In this document: in pieces, positions 1 to 5,926 of the stretch | How the letters are laid out: the number at the start of each line of letters is the position of its first letter | Position numbering within the stretch: the stretch's first letter is position 1 | Assembly (NCBI GenBank): GCA_003449595.1 | Contig: DMHB01000260.1 | Location: forward strand, 1-5,938 | Direction of reading: 5' to 3' | From: Microscillaceae bacterium | Lineage (GTDB): Bacteria > Bacteroidota > Bacteroidia > Cytophagales > Microscillaceae | Length of the DNA: 5,938 nt | Translations under genes and position numbers: made by a program | The notes under the pieces: generated by a model | Told to the model about the DNA's origin: nothing | The model's database searches: none | What the model saw: the letters and a program-made list of their open reading frames with translations, nothing else

Positions 1-635
1 CTATGCGCTCCCCCTATTGCGTCATATTTTTCGATGACAGCCACTTGGCTATTGCGCTCGGCCACCAGTACATTGTGTGTGTGGTAAGTTACAGGGCTAC
101 CGGCCTGACTATCCGCAAGATAATGTAGTAAAATAGGCTTTTCGACACGGGTGCGGGCTGCCACTTGCAAGCAAATACCGTGGTCAAACAAGGCCGTATT
201 CAAGGCCGTAAAAGGTTCTTCGCCGGTAGCCAAGTGCTTGGCAAAGTAATTTTGAGCCAAAGCAGGGTCGTTTTGCAAGGCTTGCGCCAATGGCACTAAT
301 TGCACGCCCGACGGCAGTTGGTGGGCATCCGACAAATCGTCGCGGTAAATTCCATTGACAAACACCAGTCGATAGGCATCCAACTCAGGAATTTGAAAAG
401 CAGCCAGTTGGCTATCAGATAATTGGGAGGGTTGTTGGGCTGTAAATTGAAGCTTATACAAACCGTCTAACTTAGTATATTTCCACTCTTCGTGACGTGT
501 GTTGGGCAGTTCAGCAGCAGCAAATGCTTGCCAAGCCTTTTGTTGTTGGTCGTTGTGTGCTGCTTTGGTGGCTTGTTTTTCCCATAAAGCAGCCCACTGC
601 TCGTTAAAAGTATTTTGATTGGTTACAATATTCAT
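1..635 (-). CDS. sufD: SufD, Fe-S cluster assembly scaffold subunit (N-terminal 211 residues, cut by window edge)
   Basis: SufD is a subunit of the cytosolic SufBCD complex, which builds iron-sulfur clusters and passes them to apoproteins; it has no ATPase of its own and is driven by SufC. The ATG at 633-635 opens a frame that stays open to the left edge, giving 211 complete codons. The N-terminal part is helical and leads into the family-typical R-H-E-E-W-K-Y-T stretch (residues 47-54). LVFVNG follows (about 90-95), then the start of the beta-helix core with LNTALFDHG (about 145-153) and HTHNVLVAERNSQ (about 185-197). SufB and SufD share the core fold, but the N-terminal domain with EEWKYT favours SufD. 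It lies 24 bases after the pentapeptide-repeat gene and is probably translated from the same mRNA as sufC. No Shine-Dalgarno is seen, as usual in Bacteroidota. The C-terminal half is outside the window. Confidence 0.92.
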   Translation of the reverse strand, partial: MNIVTNQNTFNEQWAALWEKQATKAAHNDQQQKAWQAFAAAELPNTRHEEWKYTKLDGLYKLQFTAQQPSQLSDSQLAAFQIPELDAYRLVFVNGIYRDDLSDAHQLPSGVQLVPLAQALQNDPALAQNYFAKHLATGEEPFTALNTALFDHGICLQVAARTRVEKPILLHYLADSQAGSPVTYHTHNVLVAERNSQVAVIEKYDAIGGAH

Positions 636-659
636 TGGTAAAAGATAAAACTAAGTTTT

Positions 660-1214
660 TTATTGAATTACGTCTGCAAGTATGGCATTTTTGAATGAGG
701 TATGTTCATTCATTTGCGCACCTCGTAAGTCGGTACCGGTCAAGTCGCAGTTTTCAAAATCGGTATGCCAGAGGCAAGCCTCGCGCAAATCGCAGCCACT
801 CATTTCGGAGCGCGAAAAATCGGCACCTTGCAGATTGGCCTTTCTAAAAATGACTTGATTGAGCATTGAATCAGTGAATAAAGAGCCTTCGAGGTTGGCT
901 TCGCTAAAATTTTGCCCTGAAGCCAGTACCCCGGAACAATTGGCATACATCATCGAAATTCGGCGCAAATCGAGTTGGCGCAAGTCTTTAAAACTTAGCT
1001 GCAATTGCAATTCGGCTATGGCTTTGTCTAAGTTTAGGTCATATACCCCAAAAATTAAATCTTTGATGTAATAAGTATTCCAACGTCCGCCGGCTCCCCC
1101 TTGCAGCAAAAATTGCTGGTGTTGGGCGTGTTTATCCCAAAACTCATCTGCTGAAATTTCGCTGGCGTTTTTCACCAACTGAATCATAGCGGCGCGTGTT
1201 TCGTCGAAGCTCAT
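660..1214 (-). CDS. Pentapeptide-repeat protein encoded between sufC and sufD
   Basis: This is a 184-residue protein if it starts at the ATG at 1212-1214; a TTG at 1236-1238 would add 8 residues but is less likely as a start. Residues 1-75 form a non-repeat N-terminal part with a G-G-x-W-N-T-Y-Y segment at about residues 42-49. From about residue 77 onward there are successive A(N/D)LXX-type pentapeptides (for example EANLEG, KANLQGADF, CDLREA, CDLTGTDLRGA), which should wind into a right-handed quadrilateral beta helix. No signal peptide or membrane segment is visible, so it is probably cytosolic. Pentapeptide-repeat proteins have varied roles, from DNA-mimic gyrase protection to unknown, and the repeats alone do not assign one. 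The gene sits 30 bases after sufC and 24 bases before sufD on the same strand, so it is almost certainly co-transcribed with them. A role linked to the SUF scaffold is inference from position only. Confidence 0.85.
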   Translation of the reverse strand: MSFDETRAAMIQLVKNASEISADEFWDKHAQHQQFLLQGGAGGRWNTYYIKDLIFGVYDLNLDKAIAELQLQLSFKDLRQLDLRRISMMYANCSGVLASGQNFSEANLEGSLFTDSMLNQVIFRKANLQGADFSRSEMSGCDLREACLWHTDFENCDLTGTDLRGAQMNEHTSFKNAILADVIQ

Positions 1215-1244
1215 TACTGTAAAATCACTACTTAGCAAATAGGT

Positions 1245-1997
1245 TTAAGCGGTTTGCTCTTCTTTGATCCAATCGTAGCCTTTTTCTTCCAGCTCTAAGG
1301 CCAGGGCTTTGGTGCCCGATTTCACAATGCGGCCATTGTACAGCACGTGTACAAAATCGGGTACAATGTAGTCGAGCAAGCGCTGGTAGTGTGTTACCAC
1401 AATAACAGCATTATCTTTGTTGCGCAGCTTGTTGACCCCTTCGGCCACAATGCGCAAGGCATCAATGTCTAAGCCTGAGTCGGTTTCGTCTAAGATGGCT
1501 AATTGGGGTTCTAACATCGCCATCTGGAAAATTTCGTTGCGCTTCTTCTCCCCACCCGAAAAACCCTCGTTGAGCGATCGGCTGAGCAAGGCTTGGTCAA
1601 TTTCAACGAGTTGCATTTTCTCCTTCATTTTTTTGAGAAATTGCACCGCATCCAGAGGATCTTCGCCTTTATACTTGCGAATTTGGTTCAGCGCAGTTTT
1701 TAAAAAATTGGTAGTACTAACCCCCGGAATTTCGACTGGATATTGGAAAGCTAAAAAAATACCTTCGCCGGCGCGTTCTTCGGGTGCTAAATCGAGCAAG
1801 TCTTTTCCTAAAAATTGGACAGAACCTTCAGTTATTTCGTAATCTTCACGTCCAGCCAATACCGAAGCCAAGGTGCTTTTTCCGGAACCATTGGGCCCCA
1901 TAATGGCGTGTATCTCGCCGGCTTTTACTTCTAAGTTAATGCCTTTTAATATTTGCTTGTCTCCGATAGAGGCTTTCAAATTTTGAATAGATAACAT
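1245..1997 (-). CDS. sufC: SufC, ABC-type ATPase of the SUF Fe-S assembly complex
   Basis: SufC is the soluble ABC ATPase that binds SufB and SufD and drives conformational change of the scaffold during cluster assembly. The 250-residue length is normal for the family. Walker A is GPNGSGKST at residues 34-42, with the Q-loop Gln at 85 (AFQYP). The signature is SGGEKKR at about 147-153, Walker B is LAILDE ending at D170-E171, followed by TDSGLDIDA, and the switch His is H203 in VTHYQ. The E-T-D-S-G-L-D run after Walker B is characteristic of SufC rather than of transporter ATPases. There are no membrane segments. An intrinsic terminator lies upstream (2046-2078), so this gene probably starts its own transcript. 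The only promoter-like match is a weak TATATTTT at 2034-2041, minus strand, lacking the final G of the -7 consensus. sufB is not next to it in this window. Confidence 0.97.
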   Translation of the reverse strand: MLSIQNLKASIGDKQILKGINLEVKAGEIHAIMGPNGSGKSTLASVLAGREDYEITEGSVQFLGKDLLDLAPEERAGEGIFLAFQYPVEIPGVSTTNFLKTALNQIRKYKGEDPLDAVQFLKKMKEKMQLVEIDQALLSRSLNEGFSGGEKKRNEIFQMAMLEPQLAILDETDSGLDIDALRIVAEGVNKLRNKDNAVIVVTHYQRLLDYIVPDFVHVLYNGRIVKSGTKALALELEEKGYDWIKEEQTA

Positions 1998-2045
1998 ATA
2001 CGAATTGTTAAAAAAATTTGCGATGATAATGAAAAAATATAGTAG

Positions 2046-2078
2046 AAAAAAGCCCTTTAATGTCTGATTTATTAAAGG
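2046..2078 (-). terminator. Intrinsic terminator after the AAA ATPase gene
   Basis: Read on the minus strand, CCTTTAAT (2071-2078) and ATTAAAGG (2054-2061) form a perfect 8-bp stem with a 9-base loop. They are followed by GC and six Ts (2046-2051). It lies 23 bases beyond the TGA stop of the AAA gene and about 50 bases before the sufC start, so it should separate the two transcripts. Confidence 0.8.
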
Positions 2079-2101
2079 AAACTACTTTACGTGTGAAAAG
2101 T

Positions 2102-3190
2102 TCAAAACCCGATAGAAGCGCCTTTTTCGACCGCAAAAGCCTGATCGTGTTGGTTATAAATATCGGCCAACGACATAGGTCGTTCTATTTTCGTTTCAAA
2201 ACCCAACTGGTTAGATAATTCTTGGGCTTTGGGAGCAGCCAGAGGCTTGAACTCATAGGTAGCAATAAGCCGCCCTTTGCGAAGCAAGGCGGTGTCGATG
2301 TTGCTGATATGGGTGTTGAAGGTGCACAGAATTTGAATATTCAGACAATCAGACAAGAGTCCGTCTGCCAAGTTGAGCAGGTTTGAAACCGAAATATTTC
2401 TACCGGTTTCACGGGCTTCTACAATGTCCTCGGCATCTTCAATGATCAGCACCGAATTTGGGTTAGAAATCAACAAAGGCAGAAAATCTGGCGAGGCAAT
2501 TTTGTAGGCAAAATCGGGTGGAATGTAAATCATCCGTTTGTTGATCAGCGAAGTAAGGTAGCGGATATAACTCGTTTTGCCAGTGCCGGGCACACCATAA
2601 AGCAACACCAAGCCTTTGTCGTTGGCTGTGTTGAGGCGGTTCACAATCAATTCGTGGATAGTGGCAAAATCATCATTATAGTTGCGCTGTAGGTCGATAT
2701 TGTTTTTCTTCACTTCAAAATCGCGCAAGCATAATGTCTTTTGGCTTTCATACAATAGAAATATTTTGCTTTCGGCGCGCATTTCGCCGATAGACTGCCG
2801 TATGGTGGTGATGAGTTCGTTTAAGTAAGCTTCTTCGATTTTATCGCCGTGCATAATTCGCACTTCGCTGTCTTCGTCGTTGCAATAGATGTGCAAGTCT
2901 GTTTGCAACTCGATGAAAAAACCTGACAAAATTATTTTTTCTTCTTTTTTATCGAAACGGCGGTATTTGGTAGTTTTTGAAACCGGGATTTGGTACTTAT
3001 TCACCAATAACTCAAACATTTCGGGTGTATTGAAATGTTCATAAAAGGTAATGAGATGCGGCGGGTAGCCATTGCGCGCTACAAAATATTGAGGATACTC
3101 AATTTTGCCTTGATAATCAATCAGTTCATTGAAAAGAAATTGGTACGAAAACTTACCTTCTTGGTGGATGTGCTCAAAATTTTGCTTCAT
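2102..3190 (-). CDS. AAA-family ATPase (classic AAA, BCS1/CDC48-like ATPase module)
   Basis: This is a 362-residue protein. The start is fixed by an in-frame TAA 12 bases upstream of the ATG, and the stop is TGA. Residues 1 to about 175 are a non-catalytic N-terminal region that I do not recognise. The ATPase module follows: Walker A GVPGTGKT at 199-206, Walker B SVLIIEDAED at 246-255, sensor-1 Asn at 292 (FNTH), and a second region of homology ending in IDTALLRKGR with candidate arginine fingers R304 and R307. The ED order in Walker B and the I-D-x-A-L-L-R-x-G-R run resemble BCS1-type AAA proteins, although there is no N-terminal membrane segment as in mitochondrial Bcs1. It is probably a cytosolic hexameric remodelling or unfolding ATPase; the substrate is unknown. 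It is divergent from hemA and terminated before sufC, so it appears to be a single-gene unit. Confidence 0.88.
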   Translation of the reverse strand: MKQNFEHIHQEGKFSYQFLFNELIDYQGKIEYPQYFVARNGYPPHLITFYEHFNTPEMFELLVNKYQIPVSKTTKYRRFDKKEEKIILSGFFIELQTDLHIYCNDEDSEVRIMHGDKIEEAYLNELITTIRQSIGEMRAESKIFLLYESQKTLCLRDFEVKKNNIDLQRNYNDDFATIHELIVNRLNTANDKGLVLLYGVPGTGKTSYIRYLTSLINKRMIYIPPDFAYKIASPDFLPLLISNPNSVLIIEDAEDIVEARETGRNISVSNLLNLADGLLSDCLNIQILCTFNTHISNIDTALLRKGRLIATYEFKPLAAPKAQELSNQLGFETKIERPMSLADIYNQHDQAFAVEKGASIGF

Positions 3191-3241
3191 TAGGCAAGGT
3201 TAAACAAAAAATAATAGAGGAAATAAAATTGAAAATAAAGG

Positions 3242-3249
3242 CAAATATA
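3242..3249 (-). promoter_or_regulatory. Candidate -7 box of the AAA ATPase gene
   Basis: TATATTTG on the minus strand is an exact match to the Bacteroidota -7 consensus TAnnTTTG. It would place the transcript start about 45 bases before the ATG at 3190. A TTTTG lies upstream but only 12 bases away, so no well-spaced -33 box is visible. Confidence 0.5.
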
Positions 3250-3344
3250 GGTAAAAATCGGCAAAACTTGGATAAAAGCCCCCATAACGGCTTAAGTTAT
3301 TTAGAATAATTCCAAATTATTGGCTTATGATTTTTGTCATTCCG

Positions 3345-3371
3345 TTGTCTGTACTTTGTATGTTAATTTTG
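3345..3371 (+). promoter_or_regulatory. Candidate hemA promoter
   Basis: TAATTTTG at 3364-3371 matches the Bacteroidota -7 consensus TAnnTTTG exactly. A TTG at 3345-3347 is the nearest -33-like element, but its 16-base spacer is short. The predicted start would leave a leader of about 25 bases before the hemA ATG at 3404. No Shine-Dalgarno is seen near the ATG. Confidence 0.5.
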
Positions 3372-3403
3372 TGAGGTAAAGAAAAATAAGACTTTTTATT
3401 GCT

Positions 3404-4696
3404 ATGCAAAATACTCCATTCAAAGCGATTAGTTTATCTTATAAAACAGCCCCATTAGAGGTGCGCGAACTGTTCGCATTGGATAATACACAAATACGCA
3501 CCTTGCTGGTAGAAGCTCGCGAGACTTTACACATCACCGAGTTGTTTGTGCTTTCTACTTGCAACCGAACCGAAGTCTATTACAGTTCCCCTCAAAACCT
3601 TGGCGCAGCTTTGGCGCTTAAAATCTTGAAAATCAAGGGTGTCCAAGAAGCAGAAATATTGGCGCAGAAGTTTTTTCCTTTGTTTTTGCAATTTGATGAA
3701 CCCCTGGCGGCTGCCCGTCAACTATTCCGCGTGGCATTGGGCTTAGAGTCGCAGGTAGTAGGCGATTTGCAAATTACCAATCAAGTCAAAACAGCCTATC
3801 AACACGCCGCCGATACCGAAATGTCAGGACCTTTTCTGCATCGGTTGCTCCATACCATCTTTTTCACCAACAAGCGGGTAGTGCAAGAAACTGCTTTCCG
3901 CAGCGGTGCAGCCTCTACCTCTTATGCCACGGTCGAACTGATTGAGACCCTGACGGCTGATATTTCGCAGCCCAAAGTATTGGTTTTAGGCTTGGGCGAA
4001 ATCGGACACGATGTATTGGCCAATCTACAGGACAGCCCAATTCCTTATCATATCACCATTGCCAACCGCACCTTGGCCAAAGCGCAAACCTTGGCTAACC
4101 AATTTGCCACGGCTTATGTGGCTTTCGAGCGTGTGTGGGAAGCCATTGCCGAAGCCGATGTGGTCATCTGTTCGATTGCCAAAGATGACCCTTTCATCAC
4201 AGTAGCGCAGCTGCAAACCCTGACTACACTCAAGTATAAATATTTGGTCGATTTGGCTGTGCCGCGCAGCATCGAACCCGAAGTAGAAACCCTGCCCAAT
4301 ATAGTGGTGTATAACATCGACAATATCAACAACAAAGCCAATGAAGCGTTGCAGCGCCGCTTGGCCGCCATTCCACAGGTAGAGCAAATTTTGGCCGAAA
4401 CATTGGCCGAATTTAGCGAATGGGCACGCGAAATGGAGGTGTCACCCACCATACAAAAGCTCAAAAATGCGTTGGAAAATATCCGCACAGAAGAAATTGA
4501 CCGCTATACCAAAGAGCTAAGCCAAGAAGAATGGGCCAAGGTGGACAAAATCACCAAAAGCATTATGCAAAAAATCATCAAACTGCCTGTGCTACAACTC
4601 AAAGCCGCTTGCAAACGCGGCGAAGCCGAAACCCTGATCGATGTATTGAACGACTTGTTCAACTTAGAAAAAGAACAAGCTCCTATAAAAAAATAG
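3404..4696 (+). CDS. hemA: Glutamyl-tRNA reductase
   Basis: HemA reduces the glutamate of Glu-tRNA(Glu) to glutamate-1-semialdehyde using NADPH, the first committed step of C5-pathway tetrapyrrole (heme, cobalamin, siroheme) synthesis in the cytosol. The 430-residue length is normal. The N-terminal catalytic domain carries LSTCNRTE with the nucleophilic Cys at 53, and the substrate-contact run GLESQVVGDLQ at about 112-123. The NADPH domain has the glycine motif GLGEIG at 196-201 and ANRT at 220-223. DLAVPRSIEP (about 283-292) follows, and a helical dimerisation tail ends in LPVLQLKAAC. The ATG start begins the family-typical FKAISLSYKTAPLEVRE. One oddity is that the residue before LFRVALGLES is Gln106, where many HemA proteins have a conserved His. 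The stop is TAG; no separate terminator is seen before the downstream tRNA promoter. Confidence 0.97.
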   Translation: MQNTPFKAISLSYKTAPLEVRELFALDNTQIRTLLVEARETLHITELFVLSTCNRTEVYYSSPQNLGAALALKILKIKGVQEAEILAQKFFPLFLQFDEPLAAARQLFRVALGLESQVVGDLQITNQVKTAYQHAADTEMSGPFLHRLLHTIFFTNKRVVQETAFRSGAASTSYATVELIETLTADISQPKVLVLGLGEIGHDVLANLQDSPIPYHITIANRTLAKAQTLANQFATAYVAFERVWEAIAEADVVICSIAKDDPFITVAQLQTLTTLKYKYLVDLAVPRSIEPEVETLPNIVVYNIDNINNKANEALQRRLAAIPQVEQILAETLAEFSEWAREMEVSPTIQKLKNALENIRTEEIDRYTKELSQEEWAKVDKITKSIMQKIIKLPVLQLKAACKRGEAETLIDVLNDLFNLEKEQAPIKK

Positions 4697-4704
4697 TAAA
4701 AAAA

Positions 4705-4736
4705 TTTGCACTCAAAACGAACAGCTCGTATATTTG
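4705..4736 (+). promoter_or_regulatory. Promoter of tRNA-Gln
   Basis: TTTG (4705-4708) and TATATTTG (4729-4736) are separated by 20 bases, a near-ideal Bacteroidota -33/-7 pair. The predicted start lies about 10 bases before the mature tRNA 5' end. It begins just after the hemA stop, so the tRNA has its own transcription. Confidence 0.75.
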
Positions 4737-4752
4737 TATCCGATTTTAGGAC

Positions 4753-4825
4753 TGTCCGATGGTGTAACTGGCAACACGTCTGATTTTGGTTCAGAAGAGT
4801 CTAGGTTCGATCCCTAGTCGGACAA
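4753..4825 (+). tRNA. tRNA-Gln (anticodon TTG)
   Basis: It folds into a complete cloverleaf. The acceptor stem TGTCCGA (4753-4759) pairs with TCGGACA (4818-4824) over 7 of 7 positions, with discriminator A4825. The D stem is GTGT/ACAC, and the anticodon stem TCTGA/TCAGA encloses loop TTTTGGT. The anticodon TTG lies at 4786-4788. The T arm is CTAGG/CCTAG with loop TTCGATC. The 3' CCA is not encoded, as is common in Bacteroidota. It decodes CAA and, by wobble, CAG glutamine codons. Confidence 0.97.
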
Positions 4826-4837
4826 CAAAAATCCCTT

Positions 4838-4865
4838 ACCACATCCTTAGCGATGTGGTTTTTTT
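4838..4865 (+). terminator. Intrinsic terminator of the tRNA-Gln transcript
   Basis: ACCACATC (4838-4845) and GATGTGGT (4852-4859) form a perfect 8-bp stem with loop CTTAGC, followed by six Ts (4860-4865). It lies 12 bases past the tRNA. An ATG inside this hairpin (4853) is in frame with the next gene but is not a credible start. Confidence 0.85.
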
Positions 4866-4912
4866 ATGCGCTTTTCTTAACTTGGTCAGACACTTACTTT
4901 ATCCCTTTTCCT

Positions 4913-5581
4913 ATGTCTGCCTCTTCACTTATCGACCTAAGCCATACCATCGAACACGGGCTTGTTACCTACAAAGGACTTCCTGCCCCCATTGTTTGCG
5001 ACTACCTGAGCCGCAAAGCTTCCCAAGCATTTTATGCAGAGGGCACCAGCTTTCAAATCGGAAAAATAGAAATGGTGAGCAATACCGGCACTTATGTCGA
5101 TTGCCCTTTTCACCGGTTTGCCGAGGGCAAAGACTTGTCTGAAATGGCCTTAGAGCGATTTGTCGATTTGCCGGCGGTCTGTATTCGTGTGCCTTTTGCT
5201 ACCTCCTTGGCTATCACCGAAGCCCATTTGCAAGCGTTCGACCTATGACAAAAAGCGGTTTTAATCCATACAGGCTGGGATATTCACTGGAACACCCCCC
5301 AGTATTATGAAAATCATCCTTTTGTTACTGAGGCTGCTGCCGAGTTTTTACGCAGCCAAGAGGTATTGTTGGTGGGCATCGATTCGCACAACATGGATGA
5401 TACCCGCACCAATAGCCGTCCGGCGCACACCATTTTGCTGGGTGCAGAGATATTGGTGGCCGAGCACCTCTGCAACCTGCACCTTATTCCGGATGGGAAA
5501 CCTTTTACTTTTACGGCTGCCCCTCCCAAATTCAAAGGCGTAGGTACTTTTCCGGTCAGGGCTATGGCCAAAATATTGTAA
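4913..5581 (+). pseudogene. Cyclase-family (kynurenine-formamidase-like) hydrolase gene, interrupted by one in-frame TGA
   Basis: The frame from ATG 4913 to TAA 5579-5581 spans 222 codons and is family-like throughout, except for TGA at codon 112 (5246-5248). Before it lie DLSHTIEHG (about 8-16), YKGLPAP (20-26) and the metal-site region NTGTYVDCPFH at 57-67. After it, with no frame shift, come AVLIHTGWD (115-123), GIDSHNMDDTR (155-165), the RPAH His172, AEHL (Glu184) and the GVGTFPVRA tail. The family hydrolyses amides or cyclic amides such as formylkynurenine and isatin in a metal-dependent way; the substrate here is unknown. In the metal motif HxGTHxDxPxH the two His positions are Asn57 and Tyr61, which I believe is typical of one subfamily. 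A 111-residue product would lack half the fold. Alternatives are stop readthrough (TGA followed by C is a leaky context) or a sequencing error. No promoter is evident between it and the tRNA terminator. Confidence 0.82.
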
Positions 5582-5656
5582 GGTGTTGATTTTTAGTATT
5601 TTTTGCAGGAGATGCTCAAATTAAGAGGCTTGCTGTTTTCCCTTTTCGGGATTTTC

Positions 5657-5669
5657 AGGTATCATACCT
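5657..5669. promoter_or_regulatory. Perfect inverted repeat overlapping a -7 box
   Basis: AGGTA-TCA-TACCT is a perfect 5-bp inverted repeat with a 3-base spacer. It overlaps the plus-strand TACCTTTG element and could be an operator for that promoter. A repeat this short can arise by chance, and no second copy was noticed. Confidence 0.2.
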
Positions 5670-5672
5670 TTG
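5665..5672 (+). promoter_or_regulatory. Candidate -7 box for a plus-strand non-coding transcript
   Basis: TACCTTTG, continuing as CA, matches the TAnnTTTG consensus exactly. A TTTT at 5643-5646 with an 18-base spacer is the best -33 candidate and is imperfect. No protein gene follows; instead the next ~170 bases are rich in stems. Confidence 0.4.
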
Positions 5673-5676
5673 CAAA

Positions 5677-5845
5677 GCCGAAGGACTTGAGTATGAAAAA
5701 TCATAAGTGAAACCTGGGGAAACAGCCTACCCCACTGTTGCAGCTATTCAGCCCTGTGGTTCATCGAAAGAACACCTGACACGGCGAAATTCGCTACTGC
5801 AATTACAGACCCTCAAAACCAATTGGAAAACTGTGTTTGGGGGGT
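5677..5845 (+). other. Structured intergenic region, candidate non-coding RNA or long leader
   Basis: No credible protein gene is present. Several stems can be drawn in order. TGGGG (5715-5719) pairs with CCCCA (5730-5734). CTG+TTGCAG (5735-5743) pairs with CTGCAA (5797-5802) plus CAG (5806-5808), and small GGTTC/GAAC and GCGA/TCGC hairpins fit between these strands. CCCTCAAA (5810-5817) pairs with TTTGGGGG (5836-5843). The last stem needs a G-U pair that exists only on the plus strand and would be C-A on the minus, which favours a plus-strand RNA. A -7 box lies just upstream. No terminator is seen on this strand before the window ends, so the 3' end is unknown and a leader of a downstream gene is possible. 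I looked for RNase P, tmRNA, SRP RNA and the common riboswitch cores (TPP, cobalamin, FMN, SAM, glycine, c-di-GMP) by eye and found none; 6S RNA cannot be excluded. Confidence 0.35.
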
Positions 5846-5857
5846 GAGGATAAGCAT

Positions 5858-5923
5858 AAAAAGAGGAACGCCTACAAGCGACCGCAGCCCACTTGACGGC
5901 CTCATTCGGTCAAACGTTCCTCG
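5858..5923 (-). ncRNA. Candidate small RNA, about 65 nt, with its own promoter and terminator-like end
   Basis: On the minus strand a TATCTTTG box is followed at once by GAGGAACG (5915-5922). This pairs over 8 bp with CGTTCCTC (5863-5870), and five Ts follow (5858-5862). The 44 bases enclosed can form TTGAC/GTCAA and, alternatively, CAAGTG/CGCTTG hairpins that share bases. The second needs a U-G pair that would be a C-A mismatch on the plus strand, which supports the minus-strand reading. The result is a complete short unit: promoter, closed folded RNA, T-run. I do not recognise the family. It could also be a large terminator-like hairpin for a transcript entering from the right. Confidence 0.42.
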
Positions 5924-5926
5924 GTG

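Noticed and set aside
859..1071. Open frame on the plus strand inside the pentapeptide-repeat gene
   Set aside because: It is antisense to a gene with clear repeats, has no family resemblance and no promoter.
1215..1238. TTG start giving eight more residues to the pentapeptide-repeat protein
   Set aside because: A standard ATG lies just downstream and there is no ribosome-binding signal favouring the TTG.
1417..1842. 141-codon plus-strand frame opposite sufC
   Set aside because: It is the mirror of a strongly conserved ABC ATPase; composition is low-information and no domain is recognisable.
4025..4488. Two overlapping minus-strand frames inside hemA
   Set aside because: Both are antisense shadows of the hemA NADPH-binding and linker region, with no motif of their own.
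4753..4825. tRNA-Gln as an integration site for a mobile element
   Set aside because: No repeated tRNA 3' end, integrase or phage-like gene is visible within the window.
3404..4825. Functional pairing of hemA with the adjacent tRNA gene
   Set aside because: HemA uses tRNA-Glu, the neighbour is tRNA-Gln with its own promoter and terminator, so adjacency is probably coincidence.
4853..4912. N-terminal extension of the cyclase gene from the ATG at 4853
   Set aside because: This ATG lies in the terminator stem of the tRNA transcript and the added residues are hydrophobic filler encoded by the T-run; the family start motif follows the ATG at 4913.
4786..5142. Plus-strand frame starting inside the tRNA
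   Set aside because: It begins in the tRNA T-arm region, crosses the terminator and is out of frame with the clear cyclase-family sequence.
5246..5248. Selenocysteine or genome-wide TGA recoding
   Set aside because: TGA ends the AAA gene here, Trp is encoded by TGG throughout, and the position is not a known catalytic Cys/Sec site; no selenocysteine-insertion hairpin was evident.
5693..5710. Five-codon leader peptide (ATG ... TGA) after the 5665 promoter
   Set aside because: It is too short and without a regulatory codon pattern; probably chance.
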